Assembly: GCA_902729315.2 (NCBI GenBank)
Contig: LR746279.1
Location: 3,004,501-3,068,500, forward strand
Source of the DNA: Spirodela intermedia
Taxonomy: Eukaryota; Streptophyta; Magnoliopsida; Alismatales; Araceae
Length of the DNA: 64,000 nucleotides
Direction of reading: 5' to 3'
Shown: one piece after another, positions 25,101 through 37,440 of the stretch
Position numbering within the stretch: the first letter of the stretch is position 1
Layout of the letters: every line of letters starts with the position of its first letter
Notes under the pieces: generated by a model
The model's input: only the letters and a program-made list of their open reading frames with translations
What the model was told of the DNA's origin: nothing
The model's database searches: none
Translations under genes and position numbers: made by a program

Positions 25101-25891
25101 AATATTGGTCAAATGAGGGGCAAGCTTCTATGTGCCTTAAGAAATCAGTACTCTAATCTCTAAATCTATAGCTACTTTCTAAGTAGGGGTCTGAAGTGCC
25201 TCAACATGCAATTGTGGAATGACTTAGAGGCCACGAAGAGGATAAAGACATAAAAGGTGGGGTGAAGATGATTATAGAAAACAAATTGGGATATAAGATG
25301 TTGAGTGTAAGAGCATGTACCTTCGCACAATGCAATGAGAAGATGAAGATCATCCATAGGTAGTGTAGGAGAGTTAGCTAGTGGAGTAGTGGTGTCACGT
25401 GATGTGGGTGAGGATGGAGCTGCACTTAGAGTTGAGGCATCAATAAAGGACATAGGTAGTGGAGGTGTCAACAAACAAGGGAGAGATAAAGAAATAATAG
25501 AATGAAGATCTACGAAGAAGACAAGGCCTAGAAACCTAGGGGGTGGAGACACATATGAACAAGACGATGAAAGAGATGAAGCAAAAAGAGAGAAATCCTC
25601 ATGAAAGTAACATCAGTGAAGGTCACATAATAATGGATGTTGGGAAATTATACTAGATAATCTTTTTAGGTGTGTGAGTAACTTATGAAGATATCTTTTA
25701 GAGTACGAGGAATGAGTTTAGAAAGAGATGACGAGTGATCATGAACGAAAACAGTACAATAAAAAACTTGAGGAGGTAAATACAAAAAGAAGCGTGGGGT
25801 GTGAGATGTTGGAGAGGAATGATACCATTAATAGAATAGAAAGAAGGTGATTTTGAAGATAAGTGGCAGTCAGGAGTGCGTCAGACTACAT

Positions 25892-26335
25892 CTAATATAG
25901 AGCATGTATCTTAATGAATAATGTGTGAGTGATGTTAAATAAGTGACAGTGTTTATGTTCGGTAACTTTATTTTGTTGAGAAGTGTATGGGCAAGTGGTG
26001 TGAATGACATCTTCAAAAAATTCAAGTACATTATCTACGAAAAACTTTGGGTGTAGTGAAATATTAGGTAACAATCTTAGTGATAAACTGGGTAACAATA
26101 AAGAGAACTTGAGACTGATTATGGAGTTGATAAACCCAACTACATGAGTGTAATCATCAATGAAAATGATATAATATAGATGTCTATTGATGGAGTCAAT
26201 TCGAGAAGGTTCCCAAACATCACAACAAATAAGATCAAATAGAGCCGACGATGAAATACTATCACGACTAGAAGAAGAGAAACGGTAATGTTTGTCTAGT
26301 TGATATGACTCGCACACAAATTCATTAAGAGACAA
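25892..26335 (-). pseudogene. copia integrase core remnant (147-codon open frame)
   Basis: The frame includes LDKHYRF and FDLICCDVWEP (first catalytic Asp region), YYIIFIDDYTHVVGF, FFVDNVLEF (second Asp) and TCPYTSQQNKVTEHKH (catalytic Glu region), matching the rve integrase core of copia elements. The upstream GAG-pre-integrase part is broken. Confidence 0.8.
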
Positions 26336-27569
26336 TCATGGTAAGATTTTTTGAAGTTTTAAAAAATAATAATGACCTAAATGACGATGCCACAAAAGAG
26401 AAGTAGTAGTAGAAGTAACAAAAAGTACTCAAATGCTAGAGGAAGGTGCATCTAAGATGAGTTTGTAAACACCCTAACTAATCTTCTGTTTGGTATGTAG
26501 ATTGGAAGACACAATAGATAGAAAACAAAATGTAACAATGTAAAGAAGGGTACGAGTGATAGCACTTATAGATAAAAGATTTGTAGGAAAATTGAGAACA
26601 TAAAAGATTTGGGTCAACAGTAGGTAGAGGTCACAATAATGGTGCCACCATGACCTATGACTAGACAAATCTGACCATCAACAATGGTCATAAGGGGGTG
26701 AGTTGTAGTGTGATGAAGTGAAAAAGGTATGGTGGGTGTACCAATCATATAGGCAGAAGTCACTGAGTTAAGAATCCAAAGTAATGAGGAAATAAGTAAG
26801 GCACATGTACTTGGCATGAAGGCTCCCGGTCTAGATACAAGGCTAGTAGAGGAAGACATATAAGAGGGAGTGATCGTGAACTGCTTCTAGGCTTCATATT
26901 CTACTAGCGTGAGGAGATGTCGTGGAGTAAAACGTGGATGAGGCCATGTAGGAAAATCTAAATGAGTATCAGAGATAATAGCTTGAGCCTACTCAAGCTT
27001 GTCAAACTCCTAGTACTTGTTTGACAAATGTTCGACTTACCACAATAAGGACATGGTGAAAAGGTATTATGGTATTTGCCTTTGAGAGGATGACTATAGT
27101 TAGGTTTTTGGGTACGAACACCATCCTGACCATAAGGAGTAGATGCAACAAGAGTTGATGAGGTTGATGTGACAACAAGTTGAGTGGTGCTCGATTGAAT
27201 AGTAGTAATGTCTATGTTTACACAAAGTGTTATAGAAAAAATCAATGAAAATTCTGGCACATGATCACCCAAGAGAATCTGGCCACAAATATGTGAGACA
27301 ATATTTGGATGTAGACAACTGAAATTTTTACCAACATAGAACTCTTGGTGATACTACTCAAGGATCCAAAACTCATGGTCATAGGCTGGTAAAGAGACAA
27401 CTACTAGATGATTGCTTGAAGTTGTTCAAAGTGTGTTTGAAGTAAGAGATCACATTACTTACAAGTAAGAAGAGATTTAAATTACTGCACAATACAACTA
27501 ATATTTATCTTGTTGGCATACATGATCTCTACCATGAGCCAAAGTTATTTGGTGGGCTTGATACAAGTA

Positions 27570-29390
27570 AAGGGCTCGATGATAAGTCTTCATTATCATG
27601 AGTTAATAATTAATAAATAATATAATTTTAGTCTTAACTCATGATAAATAGACTTTTATTTATGTTAAATTGTGAAAAGTGATTTTTAGTTGATTAATAT
27701 GATTTTTAGCTAATTATGTGATTTTATAAGAATTTATTTGATTTTTATAATCCTATTTTTGAGATAAATAAAGAAAAATAAAATAAAATAAAAAATAGAA
27801 AAAGGGGAAACCCACCGGCCAACCGAGCCCGCAAGCGAGTTAGAAGTGTAGTCGGGAGAAGCCGTGAGTAGGGGCTCAAGTAGTTATGGACTGATGGGGG
27901 CACGCGTGCACCATTCCCCTTCCTCGTCACTAGTGGCCAATAGGCTATGGGGCAAGGAGTGGTCATACATGCAAGAGAAAGGGACTTGTTGCTTAAAAAT
28001 GCGATATTACTATATATTTGTCCAAAACTTCGGCATACATACGATGTGGGATTAAACCCATGTCACACCTTCCTCTAGAATAATTTAGAAAATTTTAATA
28101 CCTTAAATATCCCTTAGTTATAATAGAGATATACCTCGATGACATTATTATATAAGGGCATTAGAGTACTTATTTCAATCTCTCTCATGTAGGTGGGTGA
28201 CATGTGTGGGTTCAAATTATCCTAGAGCCAAACTCGATATATATTTTTATCTGATTAAATCACGACTTTCCTATAGATCGCTCGCGAAGGATTAAGTTGC
28301 TAGAATCATTAGATGATCGACAAAAATCTCATCAACACGATTCGCAAAGCATTCTTACTAAAATTGCTGAATGATTCACGATAAAAGAATCGTGAATCCA
28401 TCGAGTAAATTATCTTTGATTGATTGACGAACAAGCCGTCGTCGTGAAGAGGATGATCCATCAGAAGATGAGTTGTCATCTCTTGAGAGCGTACCAGATG
28501 CGATGAAGAGCCTCGTCTTGCTATGCAGACTTGAGGATGAAACTCCTTGATATGTACCCCACCTCCTTCCAACTCTTGTCCATTGGGTGAGCCACTAGAG
28601 AGCTGCAAAGTCGTCATTTTTCCGCTTCACCAGATGATAGCCGTCGGAGACGATTTGATGACTCATTTTATTAATCTCTAGACTTCATAAAAAGATCTAG
28701 AGATTGTCCACGTCATCTTTGTCCAAGGAGAGCCTTTGAGGTCATTGACATTGCACAACAATTCTCTTGAACGTTCAAGATTTTGGTGTATTGCTGACGC
28801 ATCATCACCGCGATGCCAGAACTCTATTTTCCTACTTTCAATTTAATTTTCATTTCATTTAGTGATAACTTGTGTGATTTAAATTTACCAAGTTATTTTT
28901 CATTCAATTATGATTCATTCAGCTTTTTCAGATCTTAATTTGATCAATTAAATCATCTATAATTACTTACATAGGAATCACCGAGCATAACTCTGTTTTT
29001 GTCCGATTTGTGTTTGTCGGATGCTGATGTCATCCTAATGTCTGCACTCTTATTTCTCTTTTTCATAAATTTTAAATATATTTTATTTCTATTTATTAGT
29101 ATAAAATTCATAAAACATCATATTCTTTGAGATTTTTTTTGAAATATTATCTGATATTATATTATATCCCTATGATGATCGATCTAAAAAATTTTCATTA
29201 TTTTTAGAAGTCTTATTGAATTATAATTGATATATTTGTTCATAAATACTTGTAAATATTTGAAAATTAGTATTTTCTAATTTTATAAATTTTAAATTTA
29301 TGTGATTTATTATACAACAATTAAGTCACATCACTTGACAATAGGCTACTCAATACTTTAAAACATTTAGGTGACTATAATAGAGTTTAT
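27570..29390. other. AT-rich insertion-like segment inside the copia element
   Basis: This stretch separates recognisable gag sequence (27000-27560) from the leader near the primer-binding site and has no copia coding similarity that I can see. It starts with a small hairpin-like motif (TCATTATCATGAG ... ACTCATGATAAATAGA) and includes a GC-rich patch at 27800-27950. The block 28290-28475 is repeated at the right end of the window (63830-64000). It is probably one or more nested insertions. No target duplications or coding domain were found. Confidence 0.4.
28290..28475. repeat. dispersed repeat, copy 1 (second copy at window end)
   Basis: It shares AGTTG(C/T)TAGAATCATT, then CATCAACAC, then TTATCTTTGATTGAT, then a GATGAT(C/T)(C/T)ATCA end with 63835-64000, same orientation. 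The two copies are diverged by many substitutions. The family is unknown. Confidence 0.65.
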
Positions 29391-29649
29391 TTGGGACCAA
29401 GAAGTATAGGTCGAGTTAATGATGACCAGTGAATTATCTATTAGATGATGAAGCAGACTGTGAGATGTAAAGAAGTGCTTGAAATCTAATACTCACGATT
29501 GATTGTTGAGATCGGTGAAGAAGTATGCTAGCTGAGTTAGTTGTACTAAGATGAAGTGTTGTGAGAGAAAGAGTGATGATGACATATGCACTTTGACTAG
29601 AAGCAAGGTTGTGGGCCGAGGTCCCTAAAGTGAAAAAGATATACTATCT

Positions 29650-30230
29650 TTGTCCATAATGATGACGGGAAATAATATACTAATACAAACACAAAAATGT
29701 GCAGCAAGGGCGTATGCAACAAGAGATGGCGTGCGGAAAAAAGATAGTGAGGTAGGAGGTGGCACAATAAGAGACAATACTGCGAGATATCACAAGATAC
29801 TGAGAGATACTATGAGATGCTGTGGCAATAGATACCGTGAGAGTAGGAGGGGCCATGGCAGCAGATCTTGCGATAGGAGGGGCTACAATGGCAAGGGGGC
29901 CGTGATGACAAGGGGGGGCTGCGACAATTTGGGGCTGCGATGGCAAGAGGGCTGTGGCAGCAAGGGGGTGTAATGGTAGGGGCTACGACGGCAAGGGGCT
30001 GTAGTGGTAGGGTAGGCACTGGTGCACTGGCTGCACGTGATGCAGTGGCAAATTTTGATGGCACAATTGATGGCGGTGTGCAGCAGATGGCAGCGCACGG
30101 CAGAGGATGGCACAGAGAGAGTGAGAGAGAGAGAGGAGAGCACGTAGAGGATGCAACAACAATAACACAATGGCGACGATAGGTGCAGTGACAGTGGCAC
30201 AATGATGGTGACGATAGTTGGAAAAAACCT
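29650..30230. repeat. low-complexity GGC/GCA-rich leader of the copia element
   Basis: An irregular purine-rich repeat (GGCAAGGGGG, GGCAGCAAGG and similar) between the 5' LTR and gag. Frames on either strand are repeat artefacts rich in His, Cys, Pro or Gly. Confidence 0.5.
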
Positions 30231-30246
30231 TAGGATTCTGATACCA

Positions 30247-30376
30247 TGTTAACGAGAAAGGTTAAACCCTAAGATTAGATTAACCCCAAATGAAGAGATA
30301 CATGTGTTTATATTGGTGAGAGATGAGAGAAAGATAATAGGCCCAAGTAGGCCACATAGAAGAGGATGTCTAAATA
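30247..30376 (-). repeat. 5' LTR of the copia element (~130 bp)
   Basis: It aligns end to end with 23610-23732. The minus-strand end TTAACA precedes the primer-binding site TGGTATCAGA with no gap. LTRs of this size are short for plant copia elements. Confidence 0.85.
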
Positions 30377-31350
30377 GATATTTTGAATTGTCATCAAACT
30401 ATTAAACCTTATAAATCAAGAGAGTACTCTTTCTATGAAGCCTTGTTATAATTGATTATGAGAGTAGAACTTCACTTAGATGTGTTGTTTTGACAACCTT
30501 GAATCTACAATGCATGAACTTTGATAAAAATGTTTAAATGCTTTGGACATCATCAAATAATTAAAAGTTATAAATCATGAGATTACACTTTTTATGAAGC
30601 TTTGTTACATTTGATTATGAGACTAGAACTTCATTTCAATGAGTTGTTTCTAACAATCTTGAATCCACAATGTGAGAACATTGATGAAAATGTCTAAATA
30701 CTTTGGATTATCATCAAACAATAAAAACTTATAAATTATGAGAGTACACTTTCTATGAAGTTTTTTTATGGCTGATCATGAGACTAGAAGTTCATGAGAT
30801 AAGTTGTTATGACAACCTTGAATCCATAATGCACGAACTTTGATGAAAATGTATATAAATCCTTTGGATCATCATCAAGCTATTAAACCTTATAAATCAT
30901 GACAGTACATTTTCTATGAATTCTCTTTATTGTCGAGTATAAGGTTAGAACTTCAGTTAAATGAGTTGTTTCTAAAAACCTTGAATCCACAATATGCAAA
31001 CTTTGATGAAAATATTTATTAAATACTTTAAATCATCAACAAACTATTAAACCTTATAAAGCATGAGAGTACATTTTGTATGAAGTTTTATTATAGATGA
31101 TTTTGAGACTAGAAGTTCATGAGATGATTTGTTTGTGACAACCTTAAATCAATAATGTGCAAACTTTGATGAAAATGACTATAAATACTTTGAATCATCA
31201 TCAGACAATTAAAACTTATAAATCATGAGAGTACACTTTCTATGAAGCTTTGCTACATTTCATATGAGACTAGAACTTCATTGAGATGAATTGTTTCTAA
31301 CAACCTTGAATCCACAATGTGCAAACTTTGATGAAAAATTTTCAAATTGA
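30377..31350. repeat. right part of the ~160-bp tandem repeat array
   Basis: Successive TTTGATGAAAAT starts occur near 30520, 30680, 30838, 31000, 31158 and 31328, giving a period of about 155-170 bp. Each unit carries ATCATCAAAC or a variant, CTTATAAATCATGAGAGTAC, TTTCTATGAAG and ACCTTGAATCCACAAT. Copies are diverged by roughly 10-20% by eye. Together with 23230-23609 the array holds about eight to nine units. Confidence 0.85.
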
Positions 31351-32263
31351 TAAAACTTGAAACTTCAATCCTTGAATTTTCAAGGGTTTTGTGGGGGATG
31401 ACTTTGATCGACAAAGATCTAACGATGTTTTCATTGAATCCACAAGTGAGAGATTCATAGATGAACACAAAATATATAAAAATTGGTAATAACTTAAGTG
31501 GTTATGGGTTTAAAATGTTAGAAATTTTCCATTTCTTGCGATGTCAAAGCAGAAATCTTGGTTGTGATATTTGAGAGAATAAACTCGTGAAACTTTGGGG
31601 GATATGTTCTTAAATAATTTTTTACCGTTAGCCCCTTCAGAAGTTTTTTGAATGTTAATTTAGTGCTTTGTTCTTAAACAGTTCGGCGATGACGACGATG
31701 ATGACGGTGTTCTTTGAGTATACGACGGAGACCTTTTAAATCTCGCACGGAAGCTTTGAGGGAGCTCCTCTCTCTCTCCTCTGTCTCTGTCTCTGTCTCT
31801 CTATACACACACACACGGCAATGGCGGAGGAAGAAGACTGAGGTGACCGGATTCCTCTTGGTGACATCCGGGACCGGGTAGGGTTCCGTGCGTCCCTCTC
31901 CTCCCCGGCGAAGGGACCGCAAGGCGTTCGCCGTCCCAGCTCCTCCACAGTACCCTGCTCTCCTCTTTCGTCGATTCTGGGTCGCTAGGGTTTTCGCAGC
32001 ACCCCCTCGCGCGGGCGCGGACGCTGCGGGATCTGGGCCGGTATGGCGTGTCGTTGCGTGTCGTTGACCGGCGGTCTCGGCTCTTCCCCTCTTTAACCAT
32101 CGCCGATCAGATCGGGCGGCGCTTGTAGGTGCCGGCGTCAGCGTGGTTTGTGGCTGTGGTAGTGTCCCGGCGGGTCCAGCGCACATTTCCACCGCCATTG
32201 CATTGCCAGATACTGCTCGCAGCTTGTTCCTTCTCCTGCGCGAGCGGAAAGAGCAGAGCTCCG
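31351..32263 (+). promoter_or_regulatory. promoter and 5' leader of the EBS-like gene
   Basis: AT-rich to about 31670, then GC-rich. A pyrimidine-rich TCTGTCTCTGTCTCTCTA run and an (AC)n run lie at about 31780-31815. Long minus-strand frames here (31674-32321) are antisense to this leader and lack any family signature. No clear TATA box was picked. Confidence 0.45.
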
Positions 32264-35200
32264 ATGGCAAAGACGAAGCCTGGAAAGAAGGACCTCGAAT
32301 CCTACACGATAAAGGGAACAAACAAGGTCGTCAAAGGTACTCAATCATTTCCACTCCCCTTCATCTAGCTCCGATACCCTCCAGCTAGATTTCGCTGCAG
32401 CGCCGAACACTGACGGTTGTTTTTGTTTTCTCCTTCCTCCGGGGTTACTCGTCTTTGCTGTAGTGGGGGACTGCGTTCTCATGCGCCCTTCGGACTCTGA
32501 TAAGCCGCCGTATGTGGCGCGCGTGGAGAAAATCGGGGCAGACAATCGCAACAACGTGAAGGTCCGGGTCCGGTGGTACTATCGCCCCGAGGAGTCGATT
32601 GGCGGCCGCCGCCAGTTTCATGGGGCCAAAGAGCTCTTCCTTTCCGACCACTACGACATACAGAGCGCCCACACCATCGAGGGGAAGTGCACTGTTCACT
32701 CCTTCAAGAACTACACCAAGCTGGAGAACGTTGGTGTCGAGGACTTCTTCTGCCGCTTCGAGTACAAGGCCAGCACTGGGAGCTTCATCCCTGATCGTGT
32801 GGTTGTGTACGATAATTACGAGCTTCCTTCTTTCTCTGTCCATCCTTCTCCCTTACTTCCCGCAGTGAGCTTCATCTCTCCATTGTTTAATCGGGTGTTC
32901 ATTTTCGTTGGTCTGAAGGTACTGTAAATGCGAAATGCCCTACAACCCAGACGACCTCATGGTTCAGTGTGAAGGATGCAGGGATTGGTGAGCTTATTTG
33001 CGTTGTATAATCAACCGTCTTCTTTAGTTCCATGTTTCACGGTGTGATTATTTGTAGGTTCATTTCTTACATGGAAAGTTTAAAGCTATTCAAGATCTGC
33101 CGTGTGCTGTCTGAGCGCTTCTCTTCTGAGACTTATTGCTATTCTCCTCATTCAATGCTCATATTTTTCTTCTGAGTCCTCTCCTCAATGGTGCATCTGT
33201 TTTTGAGCCGATCTTCCTCTTTTATATCACTCAGACCCATAGCTCATTTATCTTCTCGTGCTTGGTAATATCTGTGGTGGCTGTTGACGAGGATGTCCTT
33301 GGAACTCAGCTGATGTTTTTCATGAATCCTCCTTGGTCGCCACTACGTAATTCAAACATTGAGTGGGAAAAAAATCAAGATACAGAAGAATCATGGGTGT
33401 TTCAGAGGCCTTATGCTTCGAGAATTATGAACACTTGTTCAGGATCTAGTTTTGATTTCTGTCTATCTCTGCTACCATACCAGGGGTACTGGACCTTCTT
33501 CTTTTGTCGTAAATAATTGTGTTCCTGTCTAGTCATGAAATAATAGTGGCGTTTAGAATGATCTTATGGAGGCGATTCTCATGTATCTAATGTTTTTCCT
33601 TCATTATCCTACTGCGTCTTCCTGTATAAACTTTTCTGCGGAAGGAAGGTCATCTGAATTGGTGGCGTGGTTGTCAGCACTGTTAATTTTTCGGTAAAAG
33701 AAAAAATGAAGAAAAGAAATGTGTTCATGATTAACAATTATCTCTTCCACATGGAAATACATCAGGCGTATGTTTAGCATATTACAGGAGGATTATATCA
33801 GCCTACGCATTGTGTATTTATCAATCAGAAAGATGTAGATCACTAAGAACTAAATACACGTTCATAAGTTTGCTATGGTCATGCAGAGGAACTTTAGCTG
33901 AAATAATCTCCAAATTTTTGATACATACTATACAATTCCCTCCAGGCATTTCTTGGAATGGGTTTCTTAATGGATGATGCTTCATCTTCAATTCTGACCG
34001 CTAAAATGTATGTAAACACATTACCAGGAATTGATTATCTTTAGTGACGCCGAATTTTCAACAGTCATTACGGATGCTGATTTGATCACCTCGTTTCTTC
34101 TAAAATTATTTAATGCTCGATTCTGGTGGATCCTTTCTTCTCATGAGCCTTTTTATCTTGCTTTAATTTTAAGTCCCTGATACTCTGTTTACTCTTGCAT
34201 TGACCTTCGCATTCTAGCTATATCGGCCCTCTATGTGATCACAGTTTTGACTTTGGCCTCATACGTTGGTGTCAGTGAGTTGCTTGATCCCACGTTCTTT
34301 CCCATCTTTTTATGTTGTGTGTGCATCCCTGTGTTACTTCGCTCAAAGAGTTGGCTTTAATTATCATATACATCATATGACTGTTTTCTTGCACAGCTCC
34401 AGCGGAATGTTATCATTTCTGTGGTTGATATTGCTCAGCATTTGACCTCTTTCAGGGTCTCTCTCTCTCCTGAAACTTTGGAGATCTTCTCTACGACCTT
34501 CATGCTTTCAACCATATTCTACCCAGGAGGGCTCGTTCTGGGGAATTATTGATTCATATACTCGTATATCTTCTTCCTGTCCCTCTTTTAGTCAATATCT
34601 ATTGGTATAATTCTCCAGCCAACCCTGTTCTACCGTGAGAAGTTCTCATTGTTAGTGTGCTGGTGCCCTCTGCGATGTGCTGACGCGTTGACTGTTGTTA
34701 CCATTTCCGTCCTCTTTGTCTTGGGTGCCCCTCTCTTTTTAAACCCTTTGAAAATCCAGATGAGTGTTCTCCAAGGTCCTTTGAAAATGAGATGGTCTGA
34801 TCAATGGTTGAGCAATGGTTATTGGCCTTCTGAAACGTTGACAATGCGTTGACCAGCCTGTGTTGACTGTGAGGGGAAGGAGGGCAGCAAAGTCAAAGGA
34901 GTGAAAAACCGTGAAAGTCAGGATCACTGGGGATGAAGCCGATGTGGCAGAGGGGATGGAAACTGGGGAGAAATAGTTGGTAGATTCCCATGTGGCCAAG
35001 TCTGGCGTATTGAATAAAATCTACTGAGTTTTTTATTTAACCCGCATTAAATGTTCTTTACACATGATAAATTACTTGCAGGAGATTAGCTGTTCTTAAA
35101 TTTTTATTTAATATCTATTTTGGTATTTTTAGTGACTAGTATTTATTTGTGTTGATCTTAGGGTTCTTTTCTGATTTTGTTTTTCTTTGAGAATGGATAC

Positions 35201-35707
35201 ATTATTTACACGTACTATTTTTGACGATCATTTGGATCTACTTTGCCACTTTTTGTTGGAATCTGAAATTGGAAAAGAATCCTGAAGAGGGTAACATCTC
35301 CTGGAGCTTTTCATATTGATTTTAGATTTCTTCCCCAGCCCCTGGTTTATGTTCATCTTCTTCTTCTTCTTCTTCTGCTGCTGCTGCTACTCTTGGAACT
35401 TGGTGTGTGTTCTATTTTCGGCAAGTTTGCTGAGATGGAGGGATCTTCAATGGCCCCTCTTGACTCTTGCGGATGACGTCATATTATATGGTTTAACTGG
35501 AAGTTTATTGCTTTGTGGACGCAGGTTTCACCCCGGGTGCATGGACATGTCCATAGAGCAGGCCAAGAAGCTGGAACACTTCCTGTGCTCTGACTGCGGT
35601 GCGGAGGACGACGCCAAGAGAACGATGGACACCTTTCCCGTGTCGCCGCTATCTGAGCCCAAGGTAAGGTTGCCAACCTCCGATGAGCATTCACTGCGAG
35701 CGGAAGT

Positions 35708-35755
<48 letters not shown>

Positions 35756-35806
35756 TTATGTGTTGACGTGGGACTGCAGGTGGAGTCGAAGCGTCGGAAG
35801 AGGTGA
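32264..35806 (+). CDS. EBS: EBS-like BAH-PHD histone reader (5 exons, 216 aa)
   Basis: Exons are 32264-32336, 32464-32806, 32919-32987, 35525-35663 and 35780-35806 (GT-AG; 651 nt with stop). Residues 1-24 (MAKTKPG ... [11 protein letters not shown]) match the EBS N-terminus. The BAH domain spans about 26-138 and includes [41 protein letters not shown] and HTIEGKC. The PHD finger (140-187) has a full C4HC3 set at C141, C143, C156, C159, H164, C167, C183 and C186, plus W162. A basic nuclear signal KRRKR ends the protein (212-216). Arabidopsis EBS reads H3K27me3 (BAH) and H3K4me2/3 (PHD) and represses flowering; that is family knowledge. It looks closer to EBS than to SHL because of the N-terminus and KRRKR tail. 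Intron 3 is 2.5 kb, and intron 4 holds a (GA)n tract at about 35709-35753. It is slightly shorter than Arabidopsis EBS. Confidence 0.95.
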
Positions 35807-36282
35807 GGACGACGGGGAGCTGGGGAAGGCAGACGGCGGTGCATGTTTTTTGTACAGTCACGAGAAGAAGAGTCCGCCGTCGGCTTCCCGCCTGGGCGAC
35901 TCCCTCCGCCCGCCCCGCGCATGGTTGTTTCCCTCTGCTTGTAAACGTAGATATCATCATTGCCCATGCGATGGATGACTGTGCCGCCGCCCATTCCATG
36001 TACAGAAAGCTAGATGGCCTCCATGGAGGGGTTCTCCGTAGACGTTTGAGGTGCTTTGAGACTGAGGAAGAGGAAAAGGCTTTAAAGTCAGTCTTCTTTG
36101 ACCCAGTCTACAAGGGCGGGGGCTACTGTAGCGACAGCGATGCCGAGGCTCTGTTCGAATTCTTCCCTGTATTGCTCATGGGACTGTGCAGAGGTAACCT
36201 GCACCCGCGACAGCGGCCGAAGCAATGGCATGAGACCACCCCCAAATGATGCAGCCTTTTGCTGCGGGCCACTTCATTCTGA
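35807..36282 (+). other. EBS 3' region with an extra open frame
   Basis: This is downstream of the EBS stop and probably includes its 3' UTR. An ATG at 35998 opens an 83-codon frame to 36249 with protein-like composition: RRRLRCF, an acidic ETEEEEKALK, FFDPVYKGGGYCSDSDAEAL, then hydrophobic FEFFPVLLMGLC. No family was recognised. Confidence 0.35.
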
Positions 36283-36285
36283 GAT

Positions 36286-36338
<53 letters not shown>

Positions 36339-36434
36339 TAGAGAGAGAGCTAGCTAGATAGATAGATAGATAGATAGATAGATTGATTGATAGATTGATG
36401 GAGAGAGAGAGAGAGCGCGAGAGAGAGATAGATG

Positions 36435-36465
<31 letters not shown>

Positions 36466-36529
36466 ATAAATAGATAGATAGATAGATAGATAGAGAGAGA
36501 GTGCGAGAGAGAGATAGATAGATAGATAG

Positions 36530-36585
<56 letters not shown>

Positions 36586-36655
36586 ATAAATAGATAGATA
36601 GATAGAGAGAGCGAGGGAGAGAGAGAGAGAGAGAGTGCGAGAGAGACAGAGATGA
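36283..36655. repeat. compound GA / GATA satellite
   Basis: (GA)n runs alternate with (GATA)n and GATT units over about 370 bp. Minus-strand frames of 116 and 150 codons here ([10 protein letters not shown]-type) are simple-repeat artefacts. Confidence 0.92.
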
Positions 36656-37044
36656 AGGCAGCAGACGTGTATATTGTAAGAGAGTTGCTGCTCCCGCCAC
36701 TAGTGGGTGAAAACTGGAGAAAGTGGCTTAGTTGCCAGAACACTGGATGTAAGAGGGGCGAAGTATACATCACAATCAGGAGCTTTTCAGTAAGCAGGAG
36801 AATCACTAGAAGAATCCTGCAGAGCTGACCAATTCTCGCTCCCCCTGTTGTACCCTCTCCTCCATGCTGCTGACTTTTTGAGCAATGATAGGTGTGCAGA
36901 TCTCTATAAGAGCCACATCAGAGTCCCATCATTTCCATCATTTGTGCATTTGAAATGCTGCCGACTTGTCACACACACTTTGCTCAAATCCTGCCGACTT
37001 GAGGCCCCCTTGACGTTGATTGTTAATAGCTACTACTAGCAAGG

Positions 37045-37440
37045 TATAGAGCTAGACGTCCAGACTTATGTGCTGTTGTGTTTGGATGCCCATAGGACAA
37101 GACCGACCATGTCAAGACAACAAACAAACTCAAGCCTCTACCCATTAAAAGTCGTTCATCAAAATCCATCTTTGCCGTTTTCGTCACCGAGTTCTTGAAA
37201 GTACATGGGAATGATGTCATCTTTGTGATGATTTATCGTTTTGGCAAATATAGTGTTCATGTTGACAAAGATGGACCACTTGGCAGAAGAGGTGTGCCAC
37301 TCTTCTTGGCTATTGTGATAAAGATGTGGGGTCTGTCGCCGAACATCATTAGTGATCGAGATGTTTGCTTCATCAAGAGATTCTAGACAACCCTGTTCAG
37401 TGCCCTGGGGACCCAATTAAAGCTTTTGACGAGTTTCTGG
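37045..37440 (+). pseudogene. Ty3/gypsy integrase remnant
   Basis: Frames here read VTEFLKVHGNDVIFVMIYRF then VIKMWGLSPNIISDRDVCF, then after a stop TLFSALGTQLK. These match the gypsy integrase core, in which DFI..LP..G.D.I.VVVDRFSK is followed by LWGLP..IVSDRD..F and F..LGT.L. The first catalytic Asp region and the HPQTDGQ segment are missing or mutated, and a TAG interrupts the frame at about 37384. No LTRs were found nearby. Confidence 0.7.

Larger units (their letters stand above)
23610..30376 (-). mobile_element. decayed Ty1/copia LTR retrotransposon
   Basis: Reading the minus strand: 5' LTR (30376-30247), then TGGTATCAGA (30246-30237), the initiator-Met primer-binding site, directly abutting the LTR; a low-complexity leader; gag with a CPYCGKSNIC knuckle near 27030; integrase (about 26335-25892); reverse transcriptase (about 25100-24600) with YVDDILV; RNase H (about 24300-23800); a GAGGGAG polypurine tract; and 3' LTR (23732-23610). 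The gag-INT-RT-RH order is diagnostic of copia. Many stops and frameshifts make it non-autonomous. A candidate 5-bp target duplication is AATAT (23605-23609) against GATAT (30377-30381). The element inserted into a ~160-bp tandem array. Confidence 0.88.

Noticed and set aside
29650-30202. Frames of 80-130 codons near the copia 5' LTR
   Set aside because: They come from the low-complexity purine-rich leader and are open on both strands; the composition is not protein-like.
31674-32321. Minus-strand 215-codon frame
   Set aside because: It is antisense to the EBS leader, Arg/Ser-rich, and has no recognisable domain or splice partners.
33136-33516. Plus-strand 126-codon frame in EBS intron 3
   Set aside because: It lies within the 2.5-kb intron, has no family match, and EBS splices across it with correct phase.
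36350-36806. Minus-strand frames of 116 and 150 codons
   Set aside because: They read the complement of the GA/GATA satellite; simple-repeat artefacts.
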